From an uncultured Clostridium sp. (GTDB taxonomy: Bacteria > Bacillota > Clostridia > TANB77 > CAG-508): a stretch of 64,000 bases of DNA. The number at the start of each line of letters is the position of its first letter. Position 1 is the stretch's first letter. The notes beneath the pieces are model-generated. The model was not told where the DNA came from. It saw only the letters and a list, made by a program, of their open reading frames with translations, and did no database searches. Below, one piece after another: positions 17,798-27,747 of this stretch. The DNA is taken from the NCBI GenBank assembly GCA_900555075.1, contig USJO01000001.1, positions 8,613-72,612 of the forward strand. The letters are read 5' to 3'. The position numbers and the translations under genes are program-made.

Positions 17798-20758
17798 CTA
17801 TTTATTTCTTACTACCACTATCTTTATATTGTCTAACCTGAAATATCCAATTTGATCGCAAGCATGAGAATAATGATCTGAATAGAATCCAAAAGTGTCT
17901 GGTTTTATATCATCTACTGGTACAAAATATTCTTGTGCTAATTCACTACCTTTTACTATATATCCACCTTTTACTACTGTTATGGTTATATTTCCTGAAC
18001 CAGAGCTTTCTCTTCCCCCTGTATAAGTTCCAAATTTAAGAGGTTGTATTAGTTCTATAGATTCTACATTATTCCAATTTGAGTTTTTATTATATCTAAA
18101 TTTATATATTGCTCCATTACTTCCTGCTATAGAATAAAATTTACCTGCAAAATTTATACTTAACATATATCCTGATAATGTATTTCCATCTTCTATAACA
18201 TTAAACATAAATCCACCAGAATTAAAGCTATCACCTTTGTTAATATAATAATTAAATGCAAATTCTTGTATTTCAACAAATTCTGAAGTGAATGTAGCCC
18301 ATGTTGCACCTTTACCTGGATTAGTTTGATTTCCTACCATTGTAACTATTGCACCATCATCAGATTCTCTTATGTTTATATTAGATACACTTGGAGTATA
18401 GTCTTTTTTCCAATTCAAATTACTTAAAGATATTCTCCAAATTGCATAAAGATCTACGTCATCATCAAACAAAACCGTTGTTCCTGGCATATAATCTATC
18501 CTCGTTGAATCTTTATCTGTTGTCCATCCAACAAATACGTATTTTATAAATTGATCTGTTGTATCAATAGATGGTCTTTTTGTAGATAATGTTGTTTGTA
18601 CACCTGGCTCTGCTTCTTGATCTTCTGGCATATTATGAATTTCTTTAACTTCCTCATAACCATCTACATTAGAATGATATCTTATCATTATTCCAATTTT
18701 TCCATCTAAGCTTTCTTTTTGATAATATCTTTCTCTTGCTAAAGCTTCACCATATGATTTTGCTTGTAAATATGCTATTTCTTCATTCTCTGTTTGTTTG
18801 TAGTTTGCTTTATTTACTGTGCAATAATAACAAGCTATTTCTGAGTTTGTATTATTTACATTATCGTGTTGATAATAATATATATTGTTTTCTCCTTTTG
18901 TAAATTCTTTCTGTACATATTCTACACTTCTGTATCCAGTATATATTATATTTCCACACTTTTCGCAGTATACTCTATGATAATTTGTATCTTCTCCACT
19001 AAATAGCAATTCTCCTGGATCTACATATTCTCTATTTGTTGTACTTGTTGCTATTGCATAGTTGTTATAATATTTTAATCCTATTGGTATTCCTTGGAAA
19101 AATGTTATTAATGATATATTGCTAAATACTTGTTCCCAATCCTTTTCTGTTAATATTGGCAACTTAAATCCATATGTTCCACTTCTGTTATAATTTGATA
19201 TTGATAAGTTTAGATTACCTATAACTTTATTTTTCATTATTTCTCTTTTGTGTTCAACTATTATTGAATATATATTCTCTGGATCATTATTTTCATCTAT
19301 TCTAAAGGTATTAGATGGTATATCTTTTAAAGACATTTCATATTTATTATTTTCGTTATTATATTCAATATCTACTTGTTTGAAATTTTTATTTGCTAAA
19401 TTTTGATTTACCCAATTTGTAAAAGCATATGCCTCTACATAATAACTTATTGAACTAAAGTCTCTATAAATTGTACTAAATCTTAGGTCATCTAGTCCTA
19501 GTTCTACTAATAGATTGTCTTTTACTTCTGTGTCTATTATTTCTATCCCGTTATTTTTTTCTTTTGCATTTTCAGGTCTTATACTTATACACCATTTTCT
19601 TTTATCTCTTCCATTTAATATTTGGTATACTTTTTTATATTCAGTTGTTCCATCGGTTTTTCCCCATAATACAGATACTGATTTATATTTACATTCTTTT
19701 GAACCTATTCTTATACTTTCGTCATCTTTTATGAATTGTCTCTCTTTCGTTGAAGCATTTATTGTAAAGAAGTTATCAGCAATTTCATCATAATATAATT
19801 TTTCATGAGTTGCATCATATATATATTTAAATGTTTTTAATATATATTGATTACTTTCAAAAAATAATACTTGTTCTTGCAATATCTCTGTTTCTATACC
19901 TATTTTTTCTGTTTTTACTCCTTTTACTCCTCTATCTACTTGTATATCAGAAGCTTTAGGTCTTTCACTTTCTGTTTTTAGATGTGCTCTTGGTAATGTA
20001 CATTCTTTTAGATAAATTAAATATCCATCTTTTGTAACACTTGTACCATCTACTTCCCCATACACATAGATTCTATTGTCTAATGTATAATTTACTACAA
20101 TATCTGTTCTATTATCATCTTTATATCTTGCTGAATATGCTATTTTGTTGTTTAAGGTATGCCTATACTCCATCTTTGCTTTATTTATATCTGTTGTTAA
20201 ATTTGGTAATGTTTGTGTTTGTCTTTGTTGTGCATCATCTAAGTATTCATAATAGTATGTTTCCCCACCTTCTTTTGCTTCATATAATATCATACTGTTT
20301 TCAGAGTCTTGACTTACTTTATTCTTGTTTCCTGATTCTATATCGTAGAAAAGTTGTACTCCATTTTCATCTTCGACTGTTACTGGTACATATGTTGGGG
20401 CATATATGTAATATCCATCATACATTGTTACTGCAATTGCTGGTATATAGTTTAGCATATATTCTTTAGCTGTTCCTGATATATTTAAGTTGTTTGCTAA
20501 ACTTGTTAAAAATGTATTTACTGTGGCTTGTACATTATCTCTTATTTTTTTGCTACTTACCTCACTTACCCATTCTGACCAGTCTACAGTATTTACTTCA
20601 AATGCTTTTATTCCTTCTTTAGTTGATTCTGCTAATTTTGTATCATATTCGGCTTGCAATTTTAATGTTTTTTGTTGCAAATTCAAATAATATGATAATA
20701 TTACTATTAACGGAATTGTTATTACTAAAAATATTATTGCTAAATTTTGAATTTTCAT
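17798..20758 (-). CDS. Giant TadE/G-like surface protein, copy A (986 aa)
   Basis: An N-terminal membrane helix (about residues 5-25) is followed by a long extracellular part. Residues 1-681 are encoded by DNA identical to copy B. This half contains a CxxC...CxxC zinc-ribbon-like pair (YCEKCGNI and CYYCTVN). The unique C-terminus starts with a Listeria-Bacteroides (InlB B-type) repeat (FVGWTTDKDS to VDLYAIW) and ends in a beta-sandwich-like domain with PGKGATWATF. It lies at the end of the Tad-like locus, which suggests a pilus-associated tip or adhesin role (inference). The frame is intact and contains no in-frame CGG. Confidence 0.7.
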   Translation of the reverse strand: MKIQNLAIIFLVITIPLIVILSYYLNLQQKTLKLQAEYDTKLAESTKEGIKAFEVNTVDWSEWVSEVSSKKIRDNVQATVNTFLTSLANNLNISGTAKEYMLNYIPAIAVTMYDGYYIYAPTYVPVTVEDENGVQLFYDIESGNKNKVSQDSENSMILYEAKEGGETYYYEYLDDAQQRQTQTLPNLTTDINKAKMEYRHTLNNKIAYSARYKDDNRTDIVVNYTLDNRIYVYGEVDGTSVTKDGYLIYLKECTLPRAHLKTESERPKASDIQVDRGVKGVKTEKIGIETEILQEQVLFFESNQYILKTFKYIYDATHEKLYYDEIADNFFTINASTKERQFIKDDESIRIGSKECKYKSVSVLWGKTDGTTEYKKVYQILNGRDKRKWCISIRPENAKEKNNGIEIIDTEVKDNLLVELGLDDLRFSTIYRDFSSISYYVEAYAFTNWVNQNLANKNFKQVDIEYNNENNKYEMSLKDIPSNTFRIDENNDPENIYSIIVEHKREIMKNKVIGNLNLSISNYNRSGTYGFKLPILTEKDWEQVFSNISLITFFQGIPIGLKYYNNYAIATSTTNREYVDPGELLFSGEDTNYHRVYCEKCGNIIYTGYRSVEYVQKEFTKGENNIYYYQHDNVNNTNSEIACYYCTVNKANYKQTENEEIAYLQAKSYGEALARERYYQKESLDGKIGIMIRYHSNVDGYEEVKEIHNMPEDQEAEPGVQTTLSTKRPSIDTTDQFIKYVFVGWTTDKDSTRIDYMPGTTVLFDDDVDLYAIWRISLSNLNWKKDYTPSVSNINIRESDDGAIVTMVGNQTNPGKGATWATFTSEFVEIQEFAFNYYINKGDSFNSGGFMFNVIEDGNTLSGYMLSINFAGKFYSIAGSNGAIYKFRYNKNSNWNNVESIELIQPLKFGTYTGGRESSGSGNITITVVKGGYIVKGSELAQEYFVPVDDIKPDTFGFYSDHYSHACDQIGYFRLDNIKIVVVRNK
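18714..20758 (-). repeat. 2,045-bp direct repeat, copy A
   Basis: This stretch matches 22119-24163 at a constant offset of 3,405 bp; every portion I compared is identical, and the encoded residues are identical. The identity ends exactly at the ATG on one side and breaks inside a KE codon context on the other, where the two C-termini diverge. Confidence 0.9.
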
Positions 20759-20788
20759 ATGTCTTGTTCCTTCCTAAAACTAGATATT

Positions 20789-20962
20789 TTATTCTATTAT
20801 TTCTATTCCTCCCCATTTAACAACTGTATAGCCTTCTCTTAATAGTGTTTTTAGTTTTTGTTCTTCTATTTCTCTTTCATTTAGTCCTAAAATTGCAAGT
20901 TTTTCCTCTAGGAATGTTGCTGACTCTTCGCCTTTTACTGTAAATCCATCTTTACATTTTGT
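20789..20962 (-). pseudogene. 3' remnant of a lost surface-protein gene
   Basis: An open stretch without any start codon encodes GFTVKGEESATFLEEKLA, LGLNEREIEE and then REGYTVVKWGGIEI before a stop. It resembles a C-terminal anchor-type domain of clostridial surface proteins, but the usual middle part of that domain appears to be missing between EIEE and QKLK. It lies exactly between copies A and B, so it is probably the tail of a third member of the family. Confidence 0.5.
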
Positions 20963-20985
20963 TTAAATTATTATTTGAGTTTTAT

Positions 20986-23900
20986 TTAATCACCCATTGG
21001 CATAAAATCTGCATTAATTGCAATATCTGTTAATTCAAATCTTCCTATTCCGTAACAGCCATGTTGGAAATGTGATGAGAAGAAGCCAAATGAATTGAAA
21101 TTATAATCCATTTTTGAACTCACATTATTTATTGTATATTTAAGTTCCATAGTAGAATATTGATTAGCTTGGTAATATATTTCATATCCATCTTCTATTT
21201 TTTTTAATATTATCCTACCTTTTTGTGGTATTGTTAAGTTTGTAATATGGGTGCAATCGCTGTAACCTAAAGGTGTTCTGTTTAAGTAAGGTTTACCTTT
21301 AATCATTCCCTTGTTATATTTAAAATACCAAATAGAACCTGTACGTCTTGTATAATAAAAAATATTTGATATTCCACAACTATCTGGAGGATTTATAAAG
21401 TTAAAACTTAACATATATCCGCTTACAATATCTGATGAATCTTCACAGCCAGATAAGTTAAATATTACTCCTGCTCCACCAATACTATCTCCAAAATCCA
21501 AGTCATAACTAAAACTCATATCTCTAAGTAGTGCAACTTCAGTTTTCTCTGATGTTGCTTGATAATGGTCTTTGGCTGTTCCATCAAATGTAGCCCAACA
21601 TGCTCCTTTTCCGCTGAAATACACTATTTCCTGTCATCCTTATTGCATTATTATTATTTGCTGTATCAAAATAGATATATGAAATACTTCCATCCCCTAT
21701 ATAACGTACAAAAGATGTTACCCATCCAGGTGGTTTATAGTAATTTGATGGATTAAATAGTGTACTTGCATCTTCATTTGATGTCCAATAGTTGTCATAT
21801 TTCCAATCTAATGAAGTTAACTTTATAGACCATTGTGCATATAATATCATATTTTCTGTTATATTGCTTATTCTGTCCTTTGATGAATACATTTGTCCAC
21901 TACCATCTTTTTCTGTGTTCCATCCAACAAATATTAATTCCCATTTTACATCACTGTATGTTCTTACTGTTGGAATGTCACTTACAACAGTATGGGTTCC
22001 TCCTATTGGGCACTCATATGTATTAGGTGTAATATTGCTAACACTCTCTATTATATATGCATCCTTTTTTATGTTTTCTACATATGTTATTGTTAATGCA
22101 ATAGAGCCTTCTAGTTTCTCTTTTTGATAATATCTTTCTCTTGCTAAAGCTTCACCATATGATTTTGCTTGTAAATATGCTATTTCTTCATTCTCTGTTT
22201 GTTTGTAGTTTGCTTTATTTACTGTGCAATAATAACAAGCTATTTCTGAGTTTGTATTATTTACATTATCGTGTTGATAATAATATATATTGTTTTCTCC
22301 TTTTGTAAATTCTTTCTGTACATATTCTACACTTCTGTATCCAGTATATATTATATTTCCACACTTTTCGCAGTATACTCTATGATAATTTGTATCTTCT
22401 CCACTAAATAGCAATTCTCCTGGATCTACATATTCTCTATTTGTTGTACTTGTTGCTATTGCATAGTTGTTATAATATTTTAATCCTATTGGTATTCCTT
22501 GGAAAAATGTTATTAATGATATATTGCTAAATACTTGTTCCCAATCCTTTTCTGTTAATATTGGCAACTTAAATCCATATGTTCCACTTCTGTTATAATT
22601 TGATATTGATAAGTTTAGATTACCTATAACTTTATTTTTCATTATTTCTCTTTTGTGTTCAACTATTATTGAATATATATTCTCTGGATCATTATTTTCA
22701 TCTATTCTAAAGGTATTAGATGGTATATCTTTTAAAGACATTTCATATTTATTATTTTCGTTATTATATTCAATATCTACTTGTTTGAAATTTTTATTTG
22801 CTAAATTTTGATTTACCCAATTTGTAAAAGCATATGCCTCTACATAATAACTTATTGAACTAAAGTCTCTATAAATTGTACTAAATCTTAGGTCATCTAG
22901 TCCTAGTTCTACTAATAGATTGTCTTTTACTTCTGTGTCTATTATTTCTATCCCGTTATTTTTTTCTTTTGCATTTTCAGGTCTTATACTTATACACCAT
23001 TTTCTTTTATCTCTTCCATTTAATATTTGGTATACTTTTTTATATTCAGTTGTTCCATCGGTTTTTCCCCATAATACAGATACTGATTTATATTTACATT
23101 CTTTTGAACCTATTCTTATACTTTCGTCATCTTTTATGAATTGTCTCTCTTTCGTTGAAGCATTTATTGTAAAGAAGTTATCAGCAATTTCATCATAATA
23201 TAATTTTTCATGAGTTGCATCATATATATATTTAAATGTTTTTAATATATATTGATTACTTTCAAAAAATAATACTTGTTCTTGCAATATCTCTGTTTCT
23301 ATACCTATTTTTTCTGTTTTTACTCCTTTTACTCCTCTATCTACTTGTATATCAGAAGCTTTAGGTCTTTCACTTTCTGTTTTTAGATGTGCTCTTGGTA
23401 ATGTACATTCTTTTAGATAAATTAAATATCCATCTTTTGTAACACTTGTACCATCTACTTCCCCATACACATAGATTCTATTGTCTAATGTATAATTTAC
23501 TACAATATCTGTTCTATTATCATCTTTATATCTTGCTGAATATGCTATTTTGTTGTTTAAGGTATGCCTATACTCCATCTTTGCTTTATTTATATCTGTT
23601 GTTAAATTTGGTAATGTTTGTGTTTGTCTTTGTTGTGCATCATCTAAGTATTCATAATAGTATGTTTCCCCACCTTCTTTTGCTTCATATAATATCATAC
23701 TGTTTTCAGAGTCTTGACTTACTTTATTCTTGTTTCCTGATTCTATATCGTAGAAAAGTTGTACTCCATTTTCATCTTCGACTGTTACTGGTACATATGT
23801 TGGGGCATATATGTAATATCCATCATACATTGTTACTGCAATTGCTGGTATATAGTTTAGCATATATTCTTTAGCTGTTCCTGATATATTTAAGTTGTTT

Positions 23901-24163
23901 GCTAAACTTGTTAAAAATGTATTTACTGTGGCTTGTACATTATCTCTTATTTTTTTGCTACTTACCTCACTTACCCATTCTGACCAGTCTACAGTATTTA
24001 CTTCAAATGCTTTTATTCCTTCTTTAGTTGATTCTGCTAATTTTGTATCATATTCGGCTTGCAATTTTAATGTTTTTTGTTGCAAATTCAAATAATATGA
24101 TAATATTACTATTAACGGAATTGTTATTACTAAAAATATTATTGCTAAATTTTGAATTTTCAT
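20986..24163 (-). CDS. Giant TadE/G-like surface protein, copy B, needs a +1 frameshift at CGG
   Basis: Residues 1-681 are identical to copy A. The unique part carries an InlB B-type repeat (FVGWNTEKDGSG to LYAQW) and a beta-sandwich-like end. The first frame runs 24163-21614 and reaches MTGNSVFQ, then CGG (21613-21611); it would stop ten codons later. Skipping the C gives GKGACWATF and runs on to 20986. Copy A has GNQTNPGKGATWATF at the same place, so the restored glycine is directly supported by a paralogue. Joined length is about 1,058 aa. Confidence 0.75.
21611..21613 (-). promoter_or_regulatory. +1 frameshift site in surface protein copy B (CGG)
   Basis: Frame 0 reads TTT CAG CGG AAA AGG. 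Dropping the C gives TTT CAG GGA AAA GGA GCA, which matches the PGKGA segment of the paralogue. Here CGGA is followed by AA, so the sites share no G-rich downstream motif. Confidence 0.75.
22119..24163 (-). repeat. 2,045-bp direct repeat, copy B
   Basis: This is the second copy of the repeat at 18714-20758. The upstream ribosome binding regions differ (AAAGGATAAAA here, AGGAAGGAACAAG for copy A), so the duplication boundary coincides with the coding start. Confidence 0.9.
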
Positions 24164-24187
24164 TTTTATCCTTTCTATACTATTAAT

Positions 24188-25576
24188 TTATTTTAGAATA
24201 TATTCCATTTTTATAACTGCTTCATCCCACTCTTTTAGAGTCATTCCTAATACCTCACCAAGTAATTTTAAATCTAAAAAATAGTCTCCCTTAGCATTTT
24301 TATATATAATATATGAAGGTAGTGATGTTCCTACAAGATAAGAATCATTATTTACAGTAATACTTATAGTTTCTGTTTCACTATTAAAGTATTCTAACTT
24401 TACTTTTAAATCTTGAGATTCTAGAGTCATATCTTTTATTCTAGTTTCTGTTCTATTTAATAGTGTTTTAAATCTATCTTTTATATTACTTCCTATTAAG
24501 TGCCCCGCAGATTTGCTTGCTGGAATGGATTGATGCCATTTTCCATTGTATGAAGTACTACCACAACAAGGAGTAGTACAAAACAAATCAAATGATCCAG
24601 TATTTCTTGCTAGAACTTTTATAGCTGAATCCAAATAGCTTTGGTCAGGTTTCCATGATAGGAAAGCAATACATCTTGTTCCTTCTTTGTTTTTTACTGT
24701 GTCTAGTGCTTTTTGTATAGCTTTTACATAATTGCTTGAGGTTTCATCTTCATAAGCATTATATATCCAGCTTAAATTATTTAAGTCTGTATAAAGTACT
24801 GTTGGGTTACATGTTAATATGAAGCTTACATTATTTCCCTCTCCAGATACAGCATCTACAATATTTCTTATAAAACTTGTACTACTTCCATTGTTATTAT
24901 GCCATGGCATAGTTGTTGGTTCACAATCTAAAACTACAACTAAGTCAAGATGTCCATTTATTGTCTCTGTTACAATTGTTTTTGTAACAATCTTTTTTTC
25001 AGAATATGTGTCTGGTTTATTCTCTTTTATCGAATCTATATGTTTTTCTTCTTCATTTCCATGGTTTAATACTAATGCAGATGCAGATGTTCCAATTGCA
25101 TATGTTTCTTTACCAACTAATTTGTAAAACAAATTCTTTAATTCTGTTGCAAGAGTTAAGTTTGTATTTTTTACATTCACAATTATATAATCATCCTTTT
25201 TTAATTCATATACTTGTGCTTCTCCTTCTACCTGTTCTAATATAGTGTTTGTATATACTGAATAATATTTATTTTCTCCACTTAAATCTCTAGAGCCTGT
25301 TGTGGTTGTTCTTCTTGGGTTATCATCTATTATCTGAGCTTCTATTTGTATGTCATAGGCATTTCCTGTTGAGCTTAATTTTTGCACTAATTTATCATAG
25401 TCAAAATATGTTATCTTCCCTTGGTTTGCAACTGTATTTACAAAATCTGCAACTGCCATTTGTACTGTTGTTTGTGCAATTTCATCATTCTTATTTGCAA
25501 TCATTATTAATGGAAGTATAAACATTAATATTACTGCTATAAATATTCCTAATATAGTCATTAGTGTATCTGACAT
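24188..25576 (-). CDS. TadE/TadG-like membrane protein with a C-terminal extension
   Basis: The 462-aa protein starts with MSDTLMTILGIFIAVILMFILP, a membrane helix. Residues up to about 170 are a paralogue of the protein at 25644-26159 (shared DFVNT, GNAYDIQIEAQI, DDNPRR and KVKNTNL-type blocks). The later part contains LDLVVVLDCEPTTMPW followed by alternating strands and helices. This looks like a von Willebrand A-type fold, but the DxSxS metal motif is not present. TadG proteins often carry such a domain. It precedes the giant surface gene in the transcript. Confidence 0.55.
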   Translation of the reverse strand: MSDTLMTILGIFIAVILMFILPLIMIANKNDEIAQTTVQMAVADFVNTVANQGKITYFDYDKLVQKLSSTGNAYDIQIEAQIIDDNPRRTTTTGSRDLSGENKYYSVYTNTILEQVEGEAQVYELKKDDYIIVNVKNTNLTLATELKNLFYKLVGKETYAIGTSASALVLNHGNEEEKHIDSIKENKPDTYSEKKIVTKTIVTETINGHLDLVVVLDCEPTTMPWHNNNGSSTSFIRNIVDAVSGEGNNVSFILTCNPTVLYTDLNNLSWIYNAYEDETSSNYVKAIQKALDTVKNKEGTRCIAFLSWKPDQSYLDSAIKVLARNTGSFDLFCTTPCCGSTSYNGKWHQSIPASKSAGHLIGSNIKDRFKTLLNRTETRIKDMTLESQDLKVKLEYFNSETETISITVNNDSYLVGTSLPSYIIYKNAKGDYFLDLKLLGEVLGMTLKEWDEAVIKMEYILK

Positions 25577-25607
25577 TTTTATTGCCCCCCTTAGGTTATT
25601 TAAAATT

Positions 25608-25629
25608 AGGACAGAAATATTTCTGTCCT
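25608..25629 (-). promoter_or_regulatory. Intercistronic perfect hairpin
   Basis: AGGACAGAAAT/ATTTCTGTCCT is a perfect 22-bp palindrome in the gap between two pilus-locus genes. It may work as a partial terminator or an mRNA stabiliser. Confidence 0.45.
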
Positions 25630-25643
25630 TTTAGTTTTTATAT

Positions 25644-26159
25644 TTAACTTTTACTTCCTGTTGTTGAAACTAATGCAGAACCACTTGCCTCTATTGCTAT
25701 TGTGTCTTTTCCTAAAATACTGTATATGAAGTTTTTAACTTGTGTTCCAAATGTAACATTAGTATTTTTTACTTTAGCTTTGACATAATCACCTTGTTTT
25801 AACAAATATACATTATCTTGTTCTATTTTTTCCACTATTGAATTAGTGAATTCTGAATAATAAATATTCTCTCCTATTGCCTTAACACCTTTTCTACCTG
25901 GATTATCATCTAATATTTGCACTTCAATTTCTACATCATATGAGTTTCCTGTTGCAAATAACTTTTGAATGAAATTATCATAGTTATTTATTGTTATTTT
26001 TCCTTCCTTTGCAGATGTGTTTACAAATTCTGAGACTATCGTTTGTACTGCTGTTTGTGTTATGTTATCATTTTGATTTGCTGTTGCCATTACTGGAATT
26101 ACAAACAATGTTACTGCTACTATCATTACTGCTATTATTGTTATAAATGTATCTGACAT
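25644..26159 (-). CDS. TadE-like small membrane protein (171 aa)
   Basis: The start at 26159 (MSDTFITIIAVMIV) is chosen because GGAGGG lies upstream and the protein then aligns with the 462-aa neighbour. One N-terminal membrane helix is followed by a soluble domain with TAVQTIVSEFVNT, GNSYDVEIEVQI and a Gly/Ser-rich end (SALVSTTGSKS). It is probably a pseudopilin or an anchored component of the Tad-like apparatus. A longer frame to 26240 overlaps the previous gene without support. Confidence 0.55.
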   Translation of the reverse strand: MSDTFITIIAVMIVAVTLFVIPVMATANQNDNITQTAVQTIVSEFVNTSAKEGKITINNYDNFIQKLFATGNSYDVEIEVQILDDNPGRKGVKAIGENIYYSEFTNSIVEKIEQDNVYLLKQGDYVKAKVKNTNVTFGTQVKNFIYSILGKDTIAIEASGSALVSTTGSKS

Positions 26160-26172
26160 AATTTTTCCCTCC

Positions 26173-26640
26173 TTATATTTTCGTATATATAATATATGTT
26201 CTTGTCTTTTTTGTACCTTGGACATGTAGTCTTGTACCATCTTCTGCTGTTCTAAACATTCCTCCTGTAGTTATTTCAACAATATGCTCTACATATTCGT
26301 TTTCTTCTCCTGTGTTTAACTTTTCTTTTATATAAGTTGTTCTATCTTCATTTTTGCTTGTTGGTGTAAATAGTGTTACGTTAGAACCATCCTCTATTTT
26401 TATAAAGACGTCTTCTTTGGCTTGTGAGTATAATGCTGATATTATTGTATCTTTTCCTACTGTTCTTCCTTTTTCTGTTGAACCTTCTTCCCAGTCATAA
26501 TAATTTGTTTTATCTGAATAGAACAAAATTACATCTGCTGTATCCTTTGTCTTTGTAAGTAAGGAAAAAATTATTGACAATGCTACTATAAACATAAAGA
26601 CCGCAAAAGCCATTTTTAATGCATCTACTGAGTTTTCCAA
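26173..26640 (-). CDS. Pilus-locus membrane protein (155 aa)
   Basis: The start is a TTG at 26640 with a strong AAAGGAGG upstream. The first 30 residues form a membrane helix (MENSVDALKMAFAVFMFIVA), like the pilin-like genes nearby that begin MENA. The rest is a polar domain with a Tyr-rich end (TRTYIIYTKI). Its function is unknown; its position between pilin-like and TadE-like genes suggests a minor pilin or assembly part. Confidence 0.55.
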   Translation of the reverse strand: MENSVDALKMAFAVFMFIVALSIIFSLLTKTKDTADVILFYSDKTNYYDWEEGSTEKGRTVGKDTIISALYSQAKEDVFIKIEDGSNVTLFTPTSKNEDRTTYIKEKLNTGEENEYVEHIVEITTGGMFRTAEDGTRLHVQGTKKTRTYIIYTKI

Positions 26641-26662
26641 ATTTTTTCCTCCTTTATCTTGT

Positions 26663-26719
26663 CCTGAATTAAGTACATAAAACTTATGTACTTAATTCAG
26701 GATAAGTTTTACTTATCCT
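26663..26719 (-). promoter_or_regulatory. Two adjacent intercistronic hairpins
   Basis: CCTGAATTAAGTACATAA pairs perfectly over 18 bp with 26684-26701. An overlapping AGGATAAGT/ACTTATCCT hairpin occupies 26699-26719. The two cannot both form fully, so they are mutually exclusive structures in the gap after the 133-aa pilin-like gene. Confidence 0.5.
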
Positions 26720-26725
26720 AAACAT

Positions 26726-27127
26726 TTATTTTCCACCTTTAGTAACTTTAACAGTAACAACATATCCAACATTCTTTGTACTTCCATCTTGTTCTTTTTC
26801 TCCATAAATTAATTCAACATTATATTTATTTTGTGAATTTATTGTAAGATTTTTTTCCAATTCAAATTTTACCTGATGGTCTGGATTTGTACTATTACTT
26901 GAATTTACTGTTGACTTTAAAGCACGAATTTGACTAGCAGATTGTTCGCTTCCTTCATATGGTGTGAATTGTGAATTGAATGTTCTTATTGCTATTGCTT
27001 TTGATTGATCCTCTACTGACCTTTGTGTATCACCTGTTGAATTCATTATTAAAACACCTACTGAAATTAATAATATAGATATTAGTATAGCACCTGCTAT
27101 AATTAAAGCTTTTGAAGCATTCTCCAT
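26726..27127 (-). CDS. Pilin-like protein (133 aa)
   Basis: The protein begins MENASKALIIAGAILISILL, a hydrophobic helix like that of the two following pilin-like proteins. It then has a small polar domain with Ser/Asn-rich stretches and ends VTVKVTKGGK. No classical prepilin peptidase site (Gly before the helix) is seen, so processing is unclear. AGGTGAAG precedes the ATG. Confidence 0.6.
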   Translation of the reverse strand: MENASKALIIAGAILISILLISVGVLIMNSTGDTQRSVEDQSKAIAIRTFNSQFTPYEGSEQSASQIRALKSTVNSSNSTNPDHQVKFELEKNLTINSQNKYNVELIYGEKEQDGSTKNVGYVVTVKVTKGGK

Positions 27128-27281
27128 ATATCTTCACCTCCATTTTTGTCTTTTTTTATTTTTATTGTTTTTAGAACAGTTTTGCTCTAAAAGTTAATAT
27201 CTTATGTTTTCTCTTGTCTATTATAATAATTATAATGTTTTTTACTACTTTTTGCAACATCTTTAGACATTTTTTATTGTT

Positions 27282-27707
27282 TTACCTTTTTTCAAATACT
27301 ATTTTAATTACTTTTCCTTTTTCATCATATTCAATTGAAGTACACTTGTATAAATTTTCTTTTACATCTCCAGGTTTGTATGTTAATATATTATTTGATA
27401 GAAATTCATTTTTTTTATTTTCATCCATATCAGTAATATCTTCAGTTTTTAAATACACTTTTGTTCCTTGTTCTTTTTGTTTTGCTACCCCAACTGTTGT
27501 TATAATTTCTTGAGCCGTAATGTTATCTCTTTCCATATATACTTCAAAAAGATTATTGTATTTTTGAAGTTCAACTGTATCTAGTTTGGTTGTATAAGAA
27601 TCTGCCGTTTGCCCAAGTCTTCCATGTAAATACAATCCTACTGCTAAAATTAACATTGCTAATAATATTGCTCCTACCATAATTAGTGCTTTTGTTGCAT
27701 TTTCCAT
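27282..27707 (-). CDS. Pilin-like protein (141 aa)
   Basis: It starts MENATKALIMVGAILLAMLI and continues with a polar domain that ends YKCTSIEYDEKGKVIKIVF. The end is shared with the proteins at 17251-17691 and, loosely, 27748-28194, so these are paralogues. One cysteine is conserved in the shared end block. It is likely a minor pilin of the Tad-like locus (inference). Confidence 0.6.
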   Translation of the reverse strand: MENATKALIMVGAILLAMLILAVGLYLHGRLGQTADSYTTKLDTVELQKYNNLFEVYMERDNITAQEIITTVGVAKQKEQGTKVYLKTEDITDMDENKKNEFLSNNILTYKPGDVKENLYKCTSIEYDEKGKVIKIVFEKR

Positions 27708-27747
27708 ATTATCAAATCCTTTACTTTATGATTCTATAAGTTTAAGG

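Noticed and set aside
17798..24163. Insertion sequence or transposon as the cause of the 2,045-bp repeat
   Set aside because: No transposase or terminal inverted repeats are present; the repeat unit is purely the coding 5' half of a surface gene.
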